This document shows positions 35,485 through 48,342 of a stretch of 64,000 nt of DNA, piece by piece. The stretch lies in NCBI GenBank assembly GCA_035578155.1, contig JAPWDM010000046.1:697412-761411 (forward strand). Direction: 5' to 3'. A program made the position numbers and the translations under genes. The stretch comes from Brachynemurus nebulosus. Its lineage: Eukaryota; Arthropoda; Insecta; Neuroptera; Myrmeleontidae. The notes under the pieces are model-generated. The model had not been told where the DNA came from, ran no database searches, and worked only from the letters and a program-made list of their open reading frames with translations. Numbering within the stretch: position 1 is the first letter of the stretch; every line of letters begins with the position of its first letter.

Positions 35485-36066
35485 GTGAATGTCATTTTCG
35501 ACTTCTAGGGACTTCAAACTAAAGCGGCCCCTACACGCTCAATAATATTGTGCAATCAACTTGTACAATTTATTGAACGCTCTTCCAGACAGTTCAATAA
35601 TTTTGTTAAAAAAATTTGTGCAATAAACTGAATGTAGGAATTGTACTTAATTAAACTGTTGTTTAATTTTAAATATTAAGTTATAAAGATGTTGCAAAGC
35701 AATAAATAATTATTCTTGAAAATTAATAATTCATACTGGTTCAAATAATAGCCATCAAATGTGATATTACAAAATAACAAACAAATAAAACAAATAAAGT
35801 AGTATTGCGCAATAATATCTACAAAGCCTATAGACGTCACAATATTCATTCATTGCACAATATATTTCAAACTATTTTTGATCAGCACAATATATTGTAC
35901 AACCATTCAATATAACCTACAGACGATCCATAATATTGTACAACCTCGGATTTTGTGTAATATTATTGAGCATGTAGGGGCCGCTTAAGTTTCTATTATG
36001 AACACAGACTCAAGTCGCGTCATGACAGTGGCTCTAGTAACTGAATTTTCGATCCGAAAATTCGCT
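35485..36066 (+). repeat. Right block of the microsatellite-bearing repeat, split by a MITE
   Basis: Left part agtgaatgtcattttcgact to gggacttcaaac, right part gtttctattatg to aaaattcgctaaaa. Joining them recovers the family's usual order. Confidence 0.75.
35523..35985. mobile_element. PIF/Harbinger-like MITE with TAA duplication
   Basis: Ends AGCGGCCCCTACACGCTCAA and the complement ending GTAGGGGCCGCT. TAA on each side (35520-35522, 35986-35988). The 3-bp TWA duplication fits PIF/Harbinger. Inner subterminal words (caatatattgtaca) are palindromic. Non-coding, 463 bp. Confidence 0.8.
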
Positions 36067-36107
36067 AAAAGGGAAAAACCTATTTAACCCACATACTACA
36101 TTACAAA

Positions 36108-36210
36108 ATATCTGATTGTGCGGACCGCTTAAAAATAATTTTAAGCTGGCCGCACAATCAGATCACAATTCTTAAATGGCCTTCCATCCAAAAAAGGTTG
36201 CCGACCCCTG
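36108..36210 (-). mobile_element. Solitary end of a hAT element
   Basis: On the minus strand it begins CAGGGGTCGGCAACC, a typical hAT terminus, and runs into a 24-bp palindrome (atctgattgtgcgg and complement). The other end and its 8-bp duplication are not in the neighbourhood. Confidence 0.55.
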
Positions 36211-37907
36211 CATGATTACACCAAACAATCCATGTAGGTATATGACCATAGTTGGTTGCGCATCTGAACAATATTTTAAAAAAATAGATATAAGTGATCT
36301 GTTCTTAAAAAAAAAAATAAAAATTTAAAAACCGATGTAAAACCCCATTATCATGATTAATAATTATGTAAGAAACAATAGGCTACAATAAAAAAAACAT
36401 ACATAGGTACTACCAACGAAAAATACTGTCAAAAAATTTTTAAATGTTTCTAAAAGTTTTGAAAGGCAACCAATTTCCTATCTTCAGTACTGGATTTACT
36501 TGCATTAGAGGCACACGGAGATTGTACTCAGCGGGGCAAATTTTTAGGGGCAAAAATTGGAACACAATGTGGCAAGTTGGCGTTTTTTTTTTTTTTTTTT
36601 TGTTGTCACTTATTATTTGTAGGAAAAAGTTAAAGTTATTAAACTTCCTGTTTTCGTCAAAGATTAAACATTCAGAAAATATGGCTTAATTTGACGGTAA
36701 AATAAGTCATATTTTCAATTTTCTGGATTATTAAGAAATTGTTTCTTTTTTTTTTATTTTTTTATTTTTTTAGAGAAAAGTTTATGTGATTTTTTCCAAA
36801 GGCAGCATTTTTCACGGTGCTCAGGGCGGCACTTAGGGTAAGCCCCGCCCTGCCTATCCTGAAAGCACCTCAAATAATACATCATGATATTAGATTTGAA
36901 CACATTTGAAACATTTCTCCTTCTGAAACAGTTTCACAATCATTCAGAAATTTAAAATTTTTAAAATATTTTAATTATAAACTGAGACTTTGAGACAGAG
37001 GCTTCAAAAAATATTTTCAAGTGTTTTTGACTGTTTTTCAGAACACTTTTCATCAATGTAATCGCTCCGTCTTATCACGTGTTCACAATTATTATATCGA
37101 TTTTTTCTACTGGACCTATTTTGACGTATAAATTATTACGTTTATAAAATTTTCTGTCGTGTTAAATTTCGTTATTAAATTTTTGTTTCTTATTTTTATA
37201 ACAATACTTCTCTTAGGGTTGTAGCCTAATCGGTCTAGTAGGAAAATATATTGATTATTTCGAGATAATAAAATTATGTGCCTAATAGAAACTTGTCGAA
37301 TGAGGATAAAAAAAAATAATATTTCAAATAGGTATTTAGTTAAAATATTTCATGTACCGTGTACTTTTCTGTGGTACGTACTGAGACAATTCTGCATAAA
37401 AATTGTTAACTTAATTATTGAAAATGAACAATAAGAACCAAATTAAATATATGTAATTTAGAAATCTGATAACATTATACATTATTCCGTATGTGACCGG
37501 TCTGTACAAAATTATCCGACATTTTACCGGTCCATGACTGAAAAATATTGTTTGGCCCAAAAGTACTCTAAATTCAGCTCAACTTGGAAATGTTATTGCT
37601 AATTTACCTGTGCATATTTATAAGAAATTTGTAATGCAATATAAAAAAATATGATTCAAATTTACTTTTTTTTTATTATAAATATCAGCAAAGTACAATC
37701 GTTGATACACTAACGAGTTAGATGCATCTTAGAAAATCAAATAACGAAAAAATTCGTTTTTATATAACATAAATAATAATATAACAGTATACATATAAAA
37801 TTAATACTAAGATAATTTTTTTAAACAAATAATCTGAAAATACATGAAAAACTCATTCTATGATCTGCACTTATTTTAATACATATGGCCTATTTCAGTT
37901 AAATTTA
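36211..37907. other. Non-coding stretch, one possible degraded repeat
   Basis: 36480-36860 begins with a hAT-like cagtactggatttacttgca and ends near a G/C-rich aagccccgccctgcc, but no duplication can be read. Nothing else recognised. Confidence 0.35.
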
Positions 37908-38096
37908 ACCATGCTTCGTTACTTTGAATTTAAATAATTTCCGCTTTCTTGGCTTTATCTCTTTCATTATTGAATTTACGTAAATTTTAAATTTGTAGTT
38001 TGTTTTTAGAAAAGAATAAAAGATTGATTTGTTTCGAATATAAAAATTATTTAATTTTTTAACGAAAACTCATGATCAATTGTATCTGAAATGAGG
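37908..38096 (-). repeat. Dispersed repeat, copy 2 of an inverted pair
   Basis: Reverse complement of 14772-14977. Confidence 0.65.
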
Positions 38097-40090
38097 TATA
38101 ATTACAATTCCTGCAGTAAATTGCATTCAAATTTCAAGGACATGTTTTATATTTCTGATATACATTATAAATTTTTAAAAAATTTAAATTTTTTTTGAAG
38201 TATAAATTACTATTTCAAGTAATAAAATTTGGTAAACATTTTGCTATTTGGAATTTTTTTCTTTTGTTATTTTAAAGGTATTAAAAAACAAGCAGTAAAA
38301 AGCAACTACAGCTAAATAAATCGATATGTCTGGTTACTGTATGTAAAATATTACAATAAACAATTAATGATGAAAATTATAAATGTTATTAAAAATATTA
38401 TTTTGAAGAGAACATATTTAATTATGAACAAAACTATACTCTTTAATAATACGTAAAGATTTTAAAAAATCATTAATTGTGTCTATTAATTGAACTATTT
38501 CTGTTTCAATACTACTTTCCTTTTTATATTATAGTGATGCAAAACAAAAATCAACTTTATTGCATTGTAAATATTCAGGTGAAAATTGCATCAAACATAA
38601 ATGGGCGTCCTATATATTCCCGCCTCAATAACAAAAATAATATTTTTAAAATTAAAAAGAAAAAAAAAGAAACTGTCAACATTAATTATTATTAATATTA
38701 TTATAGAAATATTATAATGCTATTAAAAATATTCACTAAAGTTTACCAATCAAATAATATCTAACTGAAAACTCAAATACTATCAAAACTATCTTACAAA
38801 TTGCAGTGTTTAATACATGCTTTTAATAAATTAACGTAACATAATTAAATAGTTATTTACCTTAAATACAATCTAAATTATTATAAATTATATTTAAAAC
38901 ACAATTTACACTTGTTTTTTAAAAAAATTTGCAGACTTTAGAGAAGCACTATCAATATGGCGTCATAGCGCGTTGTTTTATTTTAAGTTTATGTACAATA
39001 CGCTTGCGCCAAAATTTCACTTGTTTACAAAAATTATAAAATTTGGTAGAACATTTTTAAAACAATTGTATTTTTTTTAATCACTTCCACATTGTTTTTA
39101 AACAATTACATTTTTTTTTTTAAATTAAAGTTTTATTAAATGTATCATTCCAATCATCGGCTATTGCTAAAAAGAAATAAAATTATGATTATGTATGTAC
39201 TTTTTTTAAGTAGATACCTAATTTTTACCCTTCGTTTTCCTAAAATTATTCATTTTTTTTTCTCGAATATTATGTTTTAACTGAGCAGTAACTAAATACA
39301 GTTTAACCAAAGATGCTTTTAATTTCTTCAATTCTTGTAATTTATTTTGCAACATTAGCTGTAATTAACGTAATATGTAATATGTAACATGTTATAGATA
39401 TAAATTTTAAAAATAAAAAATAAATAAAATCTATAGATAAATACATGTCTATAAAATCTATAGATAAATACTTGTACATTATTTCTTACCAAATTGTTTT
39501 GAACAGGTGAATTTTCCATAGTAAAAATAATAAATGAAAATTCTTCACTTAGTATTAAAATAATATGTATATAATTTTCCTAAAAAGTTCAGTAGGTACC
39601 CAATCGAAAACGTCAAATCAATTAAAATTTGATTTGTATATTGACATTACTTATATACTTCTTAAGTAGCATAAAATTGAATAATTAGTCAAATTATCAC
39701 TTAATTAAAAACATTTTATTTTTACATTAATTTTAACTATGATTATTCAGTATGAAATACATTTGAAAAAATGAAAAATTCTCTAAACTTCTTGAACTTC
39801 CTTACACGTGATAATTTTCTGGCCTCTTTGGGTACATTGTTTTTGGTCCCGCCAATTTTACATTTTCTTATTTCTTCTCCGTACCATAGTTGGCATAGTT
39901 GGAATGAAAAGGAACGATTTTTAGCTTTGCAATCGATTTTTATACCTTTTTTTATCTACTAGACGATACAAAATAGATTGATATTATATTTTCGGTGACT
40001 TATTTTTCATACTTATCATTTTAAAAATCCAATTTCTTTTTTATTTAGCTAGAAAATTGAAAAAAAATAGGGGTTTCTATTCACCACGCA
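38097..40090. other. Very AT-rich stretch, nothing recognised
   Basis: No repeat ends, RNA genes or believable frames seen. The frames at 38477-38695 and 39771-39962 are short and without motifs. Confidence 0.4.
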
Positions 40091-40098
40091 CTTAGGGG

Positions 40099-40661
40099 TA
40101 AGGTTTCCAATCTCGATTCGATTTTATCGAAAATCGATTTTTGGAGAGCCGATCTTCGATTTTTCGAATCGATTCTTTAGAGATCAAATCGATACAGAGA
40201 TCGTGAAAAATTTACGGGATCGGAGATCGATCTTTTTGAGTTTAAATTAGAATATTTTTAGTAAAAATATGGTATTTTTTCAAAATTATTGTAAAATATA
40301 TTTTAACTATTTATGTTGTCAAATAATTTTACCACTTTTATGATTCATTTATAGAAAATTGAGTCAAATTTTGGATTCATGTGACACTTTTAGCGCAAAC
40401 TGGAAACCATTTTATTCATATTAAATTCAGCAGTTCGTCTTCAAAGGAAATGAAAAATATTTTGGAAACTGATTTGTGATGACCCAATAAGAAACTTCAT
40501 TAGAACTTTTTTATATCTTTTATTTTCTGTAAGTACAAAAACTGAATCGATTTTCGTCAGATCGATCTTTTGTAAGCCGATTTTCTTCTGGATCGATTTT
40601 TGATTTGACGATTCGAATCGATCCACAAGATCGATTTTTTGGCCAGAGATCGAAAACCCTA
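40099..40661 (+). mobile_element. hAT MITE of the TAGGGTTTCCGATCTC family, copy 1
   Basis: Ends TAAGGTTTCCAATCTCGATT and the complement closing AAAACCCTA. Exact 8-bp duplication CTTAGGGG (40091-40098, 40662-40669). Subterminal zones are filled with AATCGATT-like palindromes. Non-coding. The second copy, 108 bp away, is inverted. Confidence 0.9.
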
Positions 40662-40768
40662 CTTAGGGGTGTCGGGAACGAAAGAAGAGAATAGGATTTG
40701 GACATGGCTGTTCAGTTTGTTTAAAAAATGATACTACTAGCCACAGCACACCTACAAGTTGATAATAG

Positions 40769-41329
40769 TAGGGTTTCCGATCTCTGGCCAAAAAATCGAT
40801 CTTGTGGATCGATTCGAATCGTCAAACTAAAAATCGATGCAGGCGAAAATCGACTTACTTAAGATCGATCTGACGAAAACCGATTCAATTTTTGTACTTA
40901 CAGGAAATAAAATATATATAAAAGTTTTAATAGTTTCTTATTAGGTAATCACAAATCAGTTTCAAAAAAATGTTCAATTTCCTTTGAAGATGAACTGTTG
41001 AATTTAATATCAATAAAATGGTTTCCAGTTTGCGCTAAAAGAGTCACATGAATCCAAAATTTGACTCAATTTTCTATAAATGAATCATAAAAGTGGTAAA
41101 ATTATTTAACAACATAAATATTTAAAATATATTCTACAATAATTTTGAAAAAAAAATATATTTTTACTAAAAATATTCTAATTTAAATTCGATAAGATTG
41201 ATTTCCGATCCCGTAAATTTTTCACGATCTCTGTACCGATTTGGTCTCCAAAGAATCGATTCGAAAAATCGAAGATCGGCTCTCCAAAAATCGATTTTCA
41301 ATAAAATCGAATCGACATCGGAAACCCTA
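40769..41329 (-). mobile_element. hAT MITE of the same family, copy 2
   Basis: Ends TAGGGTTTCCGATCTC and GGAAACCCTA. Exact 8-bp duplication GATAATAG (40761-40768, 41330-41337). 561 bp against 563 bp for copy 1, opposite orientation. Separate duplications prove two independent insertions. Confidence 0.9.
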
Positions 41330-41339
41330 GATAATAGTA

Positions 41340-42000
41340 TATTATAGTAGCGGATGCTAAATGCGGACATTCTCGAGCGTCGTTGAGACCTATTTTTGAA
41401 GATTAGATGATATGAAGAAAAAAAAATTATATGATGTATATCCTCTCAGTGGTGGGGGGAGCGTCTACAGATGTTCAAAAAGGTGAAAAAAACCTGTGAC
41501 ACTGAAATATTCGAGCGCGTCAGATATTGATAGTGTATATATCCCACATATCTCTGATAACGGAAGTATGTTAATCTGCCGGTTTGCATGGCGGGGGTGG
41601 CCGTATGGAAGGGTAGAAAATAGAAAAAAAATAAATTTATTCGAGCTCGTCAGACATTTATAGGGAATGCTAAGTGACCCCAAAAGAAGCTCCGATTCAA
41701 AATTCTGACGATTCGGACATAACGTAAGCTCGCGGCGGCTTTTTGAAAATGCAAAAAAAAATAGTCATTTTGAAATACTCGAGTGCGTCAGATTTTCATA
41801 TAGACGATTCAGCTTCATGCCCGAGACGTGCTGACACATAATCTGACGATAAACAGAAGGGATTTTCTAAACCTGACAATTTGGAAAAAAAAATTATTCA
41901 TTTTACGTGAATTTGCTTTTTGGAAATACACTCATTACAGCGGGTGCCATGAAAAGATTTTAGCTCGGGACCATGGCAGAAATTTCATCAAAATTGCGAA
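41340..42000. repeat. Degenerate ~130-bp units with a cgagcgcgtcagat core
   Basis: The core recurs near 41371 (weak), 41511, 41642 and 41780 with similar spacing. Inverted or degraded relatives occur at 46860-47120. The end (41930-41990) holds a minus-strand piece of the microsatellite-bearing right block. Non-coding. Confidence 0.5.
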
Positions 42001-42179
42001 TTGACAGTTCAAAACCTTTCCTTGTAAGTGAACTAGCTTTTGAGCAAAATTAAGAAAATTGCTGAATTTCTTTACAATAAATGCTTTGCACCGTTATTTA
42101 TTATCATTACAATAACAATATTTATATCTGTTTCACTTTTCAAAATAAAAATAAACTAACTTTGCAAGAACGCGTCATC

Positions 42180-42248
42180 ACCGATTTTGAAAATTTCTTC
42201 TGTTAGAGAGCTAAACTATTTCAGATGGATATAAGTTATGTTATATGA
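42180..42248 (-). repeat. Diverged inverted copy of the 4-kb repeat's terminal units, left part
   Basis: gagagctaaactatttcaga is the complement of a unit in copy A (near 23750). It continues on the far side of the hAT element, 46553-46780, so the hAT element landed inside an older, diverged copy. Confidence 0.55.
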
Positions 42249-45200
42249 CAGGGGTGGCCATAACGTGGCTCGCGAGCCGCTTGCGGCTCGCGAATTGATC
42301 TTGTGCGGCTCTTTAATGCATCTCGAAAATTTGTTTTGATAGGTTTATTTGAAATAAGAAAAAAATCTAAAATTTCGCACAAAAAATATAATTATATAAT
42401 ATAAATATAATATAATAAAATTCAGTTTTAGGTACCTAGGTATGATGCATGTACTAACTAAAAAATACCCCTGTCGCAGCATCTGCATAACATAGCGAAT
42501 TTCCAAATTTTGGGGACTGGCGGATCTCATCTAAGAACTGTACCTATTTAAAATAGTTTAGCTTTCTAAGAGTAAAAGATTTTTTAAAATCGGCTGGGTA
42601 ATTAGTTTTGATATTTTTGGAACCCAAGAACCCGAATGGACTTTGTGCAGCATAGTTGTATCCATCTAAAATAATTTAGTTCTCTAAGAGTGAAAAAATT
42701 TTCAAAATCGGTCGGTTAGTTTATTTTTTACAATAATGGGAACAGTAAACCCTGGCGGAAATCATACAACATAACCTTTATTCATCTAAAATAATTTTAG
42801 TAAAAAGTTTATCCTAACAGTAAAAAACGGGTCCTAGGGATCTCATATAACTTATGGTAGTTCGTAAGGTTCTTGTAGACATCATTTAATTACTTAATGA
42901 ATTCAAATACTTTAACTTACTAACGGTGAAAAAATTTTCAAAATTTTCGACATTCGCTAAAAAAATCATTGAAAAATATTTGATATGTTTCGATCAATTA
43001 ATGGTCAACATCAGCAAATAAAAGTTACTAAAATCGAAGAAAAGAATGAGTTATTTGTCCGTAGAAATTAAAATACAAATTCTGAAAACGAGCAAAGAAA
43101 TATTGAAAAAACTAGATCGGCAAAACATTCTGACAAATAACACTACCCAACTAATACTTGCCAATTTGAATGAAACTTAACATACTTATTAAACAGCGAA
43201 AAATATTAAATACGTGTTTTTTTATTTCGGCTAAATACGCTTTTTAGGGGTAGAAAACACCATTCAACCTCTGTAGATGAAAACAGTTATAGCTAAATAT
43301 TTTTGAAACGGCATATTTTTTGAAAAAAGGGCTGAGTACCAAATTTGTAGAATTTAAAGCGATGCACTTGATAGTGACCCTGAAATCGATTTTCAAGGTC
43401 AGTTGAAAATGATTAGCCATTGCCGAACTTTGACCATATCCTGTACCTATAAGCAGTAATTTCATGTATTGACTCAATCTATCTTCAAAATTGATTTGTT
43501 GCGTTATTTTTCTAAAATAAAAAAAATAAAAACCTGACGAAATGAAAAAATAGGCGCAAATTTATAGAAAAAATTAGAAGAAAACATTTTTGTAAGTAAT
43601 TTTAGAAGTTAAGAAAAGATTTAATATCACTCCAATTGTAAGTTAAACATTAACTTTATGTTATATTAGAAATTTTCAAAATTTTTTAAAATTTTTATTG
43701 CTACTCTATAGTTATCATATTAGGAATTCAATTGAACATATGATTAACTATTATTTTTCCGATTGCGATTGAGCAAGTATTTTTCAAAATTACTTCTTGA
43801 TCACTTATTTTCTATCTTGCATGTGAAATTCGTTCGAATATACTTTGAACCATTTAGGGATGAAAAGTAAACTACTCCTTTTGAAAAATATTAAATGATT
43901 TTCAAATGACTTTGGAAATTGACCTCAAGGTCAACTTCAAAGTCAAGTGCATCACGAGAGTCAAGTGCTTCAAGATCATCAAGTGCATCACTTTGAACTC
44001 TATAACTTTGGTCCTAAGCACTTTTTTCAGAAAATATATCGTACCATAATCCACTTCTATGTTGATTCCTGGTCTCTTTTCCTGCGTTTCTAATATTTAT
44101 GTCAATAAAAAATGTGCTACCGTAGACAAGGATGAATAGGTACGCATTCCGACTTCACACCGTATTTTTTTGTATTTATTTTATGAGTACCTAATCTTTA
44201 ATATATTAAAAATTTACGCGAAGATGGTCACTTTATCAGCAGTATCCAAAAAAATTTAAAAATATCGGTGGTTTTTGAAAAATTAACAAAAATCGTATAA
44301 TTTCTTCTCTATGAAAAATTGGGGTCAAAAGAGACGAGAAAAGAGTAAATGGGGACAACCCGTAGGGTCGACCAAAATTGAAATTCTAATATAAAATAAT
44401 TTCGAACTTTTTGTATTTATACATTCAAAAAAGAAATAATAGGTACTTGATGATTTTCTGTAAAAATAAACGTAGAATCTAAAATAAAGTTTATATACTC
44501 CTGTCGTTTACCCCTAAGTTTATATTCCTCCTATTCTTATTTTAGTTCAAAAAATAATTTTTCAAAAGACTAAGACATAATAATTAATAACAGTGAGATT
44601 CTACGTCCATTTTCAGACTTTTGTTTATTAAATTGCGTAAAAGCTAGTAAATGCAATAACAGATATGATGAATTTATAAGGATTTTCTTGTACTACAAAA
44701 TCTTAAAAATATGGAAACGCGTACTTTTTTTTCGTTAATTGTGTTTTATTCTTTTGCACAAAATTTTAAAAATACTTTATTTTCTTAAGAAAGGGAGGCA
44801 ACTTTAGTCACAGATATGCCTATGAACAGTTTTTGGTAATCCGGGAAAAACGAAAACACTTTTTAAAATTTTTTTATTGTTAAAATCGAAATGTTCTTTT
44901 AAAGAGGGTTAAAATTACCATATTTTATATTAAAATTTTAACACAATCACTCCCTAATTAACGAGCCTTACTTAATATTAGCAAATTGAGAAAAAACACG
45001 TCAATTAGATTTTTTTACACAGATTTTATTTGTTATATAATTCAAAAGGATATTTTAAAAATGTGTATGAATGGCTTTCATTAAATAAATTTCAATATAT
45101 TTTCCATTTATTTTAACAGTGGAATGTCCTTATTAGTGGCTATACTTTCGGCTTGGAGCGAATTAGACGAAGATTTTCTTCTAAAACCAAATTTAATAAT

Positions 45201-46168
45201 TAATTAAAGAAATAAAAAAAAATTTGTGGATTTCCTACCGTTCAAATATAATCTTTATTGTATGTAAAAATGTTATTACATTTTTTCAAAAAACTGTAAG
45301 TAAACTGTAAAATTTTCTTTACAAATATGTTAAAATAGAGAAATGTTTCCTTTTTAATTTATTTTTAACTCTTTTTAAATGATTCACTTTAAAATTTTTT
45401 AATATTTCTTAATCGAAATTTCATAAAAGAATGTGTCAAAATTTAAAAAAATTTTTCTTTGTTAAAAAAAAAAAATTGAATGTGCAAAATTATTTAATAT
45501 TAGAATGCTCTGATTATACAATTCTAATCATAACTGTATTGTCAATTGGATAAAAAATTACGTAAAAATATTATTGTTTGAATATGATTTAACGTAATTT
45601 TTATACGATTGAAGCAAACTCTTATTAATTTTAGGAAGGTGTAAATATAATCTAAATTCTGATCATATCACATAACAGATATCGTCGGGATTTTTTTTGT
45701 AAAAAAAAATGGAACAGAGATACATTATAAAAACATTTAACTGACAGAGAAATAGAATATAGCCGAATCGTTAAATTGGATTAAAAAAATCATGACACGC
45801 TACTTATAAAGCGGCTTTTTTCGAATTTAGCTCGCAAAAAATGAGACAGAAAAAAAAAGAATGCGAGTGCGAGTGAAATGGAGAACGACATATTTCCTAG
45901 TTTTTCTCGAAAAGTAAGTAATTTAGAGCAACGGTATAAAAACATTTTTTATGCGTTTTACCTTTTACAAGGGCTTAGTGTAAAAAAAAATTTGAAAAAT
46001 TGCTTAATTCTGGCAAAAAACTCATTTTGTTGACAAAAAACGCCCGGAAAACCTACTTCTGGGCATCCGACGTGTCTGGCTAACGAACTCATCCAACGAT
46101 TTGGAAAATCGAATTCGCACACAAAATTTCATAAGCATTAAACGCTTCGTTCGAGAGTTATCGCGCGG

Positions 46169-46250
<82 letters not shown>

Positions 46251-46552
46251 TTTAGTGAATATCATTTTCGTATTCTAGGGACCTCAAAACATATTTCTGA
46301 TATGGTCTCGGGCTTAGGTCGCACCATGACACCTGGCGTAAAAGCTGAATTTCCAGTTTTGGAAATTCGCTAAAAAGAATGTGCCATATTACAATTACAT
46401 TTTTCATTCTTATGTCATAAATATACTTAGTTTCATAAAAATGTAAAACGTGTATTCATTGTGTGAACCACCAATCTCAGAATGGGGTGGCTCTCTCCGA
46501 ATCAGCTTCATGGGATTGCGGCTCCCAAAGGCAAAGGTAGTGGCCACCCCTG
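42249..46552. mobile_element. hAT element with exact 8-bp duplication, host of 4-kb repeat copy B
   Basis: Ends CAGGGGTGGCCA and TGGCCACCCCTG. Duplication TTATATGA (42241-42248, 46553-46560). Own sequence is about 390 bp. The first 80 bp (ctcgcgagccgcttgcgg) is typical of hAT ends and holds a small palindrome. The 3.9-kb insert is the repeat at 42463-46375. Confidence 0.9.
42463..46375. repeat. 4-kb unclassified repeat, copy B
   Basis: Near-identical to 23537-27557. Differences I can see: a ~140-bp segment present in copy A (about 25675-25815) is absent here near 44623, and a ~30-bp extra run (gcatcacgagagtcaagtgc region) is present near 43950. (TA)n at 46173-46247 is longer than in copy A. 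Ends as in copy A. Confidence 0.85.
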
Positions 46553-46780
46553 TTATATGAGATTTGTCAGTGTCCGGGGGTCCCAAAAACGCTAAAACTA
46601 CCCAACCAATTTTGAAAATTTTTTCACCTTTTAACAGTTAAATTAATTAAATACATATATGCTATAGGTACTATATGAGATCCGTTAGGGTCCTGGGGAC
46701 GCAAAAGCGCTAAAAATTAACTATTTAACCGATTTAGTTGCACAGCGTTTTGTCTAATACAAGCTAGCTAGACAAAATTA
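46553..46780 (-). repeat. Diverged inverted copy of the 4-kb repeat's terminal units, right part
   Basis: gtgtccgggggtcccaaaaa and attttgaaaattttttcacc are complements of unit text seen at 23680-24010. Partner of 42180-42248. Confidence 0.55.
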
Positions 46781-47741
46781 TTTTTTAATAGATAGTTTCA
46801 AAGCGTCCTGTATTTTTGGCTGCAAACATTGCTTCGCTCAAACTGCACGTTCTAAACTTTATTTACGATTTTTGTTACTTCGGCTTGTGGAAGTCGTCAG
46901 ATTATATTTTTCCCATGATTCTTAAATTATTTCCTTCGAAAAGAAAAGAACCTCGACCACGCTCGAGAATGTCGAGATGACGTTTTTTTTTCTTCAAGTT
47001 AGTAACCTTCCCACTCTCTTACGTCAAGCTAAAATCGTCAGGTTATTTAAATGCACTCTTTTAAGCATGTGATTAACTCACCTTACCTTAATCTGACGCG
47101 CTCGATTATTTCTAACGATCAACTTTTTTTTACTATTCTGATCTGTTATCCTAGGCCGTCGGCCATATATATAGGTTTCATATATGGTGGAGGTACTCAA
47201 CAGGGTGCAAGGTATCCTCCCTATATTAATCTGCCGAGCTTCATCAAATCCCAAAATCGCCACTTGGGCTCCCCTACTATTAGGTATATTATTCAACAAG
47301 CTGGTAATGATAGATTGATAGCTATGATAGCTATTACTCACGAAGATGAAATTACGACACCAGCCGAGTTTACGAAGTGAGTGTCGTAATACATCTGAGT
47401 GAATAATAGCCATTGCAAGCGAGTAGAATACTATACTTTTTCTATGATTTTTTCCTGTTTTCATTTAATTAAAATTGAGTACGAAATTTAAATTTATATA
47501 AAATATTTTTATTTTTAAAAATTTGTAATTTATTTTTACATTTTTGATTAGGATTTTATTTATTGTTATGGTTTTTATTACCTATAAAATTAATAGTTAT
47601 ATTGGAACGATTAGTAAAACTGACTGATGGAACTAAATCAAAATTAAATCCAATATTTTCATTTGTTGTTGATATCTGGTGTGTATAAGTAGAACTTTGT
47701 TACTGTTTCCTTTTATTTACTTCCAGTTACTGTTTCCCTGT
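46781..47741. repeat. Degraded units with cgtcagat/atctgacgcgctcg words, otherwise nothing
   Basis: The words at 46893, 47034 and 47091 resemble the units at 41340-42000. Overlapping frames on both strands (47051-47380 plus, 47078-47464 minus) contain no known motif and lie in this repeat, so I do not call genes. Confidence 0.35.
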
Positions 47742-48053
47742 TTACTTCTTTACTGTTTCCATTTTATTTTGTACTGAGTAGTCTATATATCCTTCTGCTA
47801 CTGATGTGAATTTCCATTCACCAAGTCTTTTTAAAACAGTTATATCTCCGTCTGCATCCACAAGTAACGTAGCAGAGGATCTACGAAAACTGTGACCTGT
47901 ATATGATTTGGGGTTTTTCAACTGCAAAAATTTTGCAATTTCCTTGCCCATGGCTGCAAATTTATTTATGCCAATTTTTTTGTCACGTACATTTATTCTT
48001 TTGATAATTAAAAAAAAATGACGATGTTTGAATGTTAGGTGGGCGAAGATCAA
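47742..48053 (-). pseudogene. Tyrosine recombinase, C-terminal catalytic fragment (transposon-derived)
   Basis: 103 residues. TGHSFRRSSATLL carries the HxxR motif (H54, R57), GEW supplies the His/Trp position (W80) and Y89 in AEGYI is the likely nucleophile, with the family's usual 9-residue spacing from W80. The wording (ITVLKRLGEW, SVAEGYID) resembles recombinase genes of Crypton-like elements that recur in insect genomes. The N-terminal core-binding domain and the first catalytic Arg are missing. Upstream codons (about 1-25) look frame-shifted. No flanking inverted repeats are visible, as expected for Cryptons. Confidence 0.65.
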
Positions 48054-48342
48054 TATACTTTTTACGGATGTTTATTTTATGTAACACATGTAATGCTTAT
48101 TTATTTTTTAAGGGCAAAAATTTATTATCTATGTAACATTTATTTTAATAAATTCACAATATCTATTACATTAATTCTAGTTTATATTTACTATTGCACG
48201 AAAATAAAGAATAGTGATCATTTATTTTATTTATTGCCACTTTTGTTTTACAAATATTAAAATAGTTTTTCAAATGCTCTTAGTTATTTCGCATTCTGTT
48301 TAAATAAATGCTCGTTTAATTTGTTCCCATTCTTATAGACCA

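Noticed and set aside
47051..47464. Overlapping 109- and 128-codon frames as genes
   Set aside because: They lie in degraded repeat units, have no known motif, and both strands are open only because of composition.
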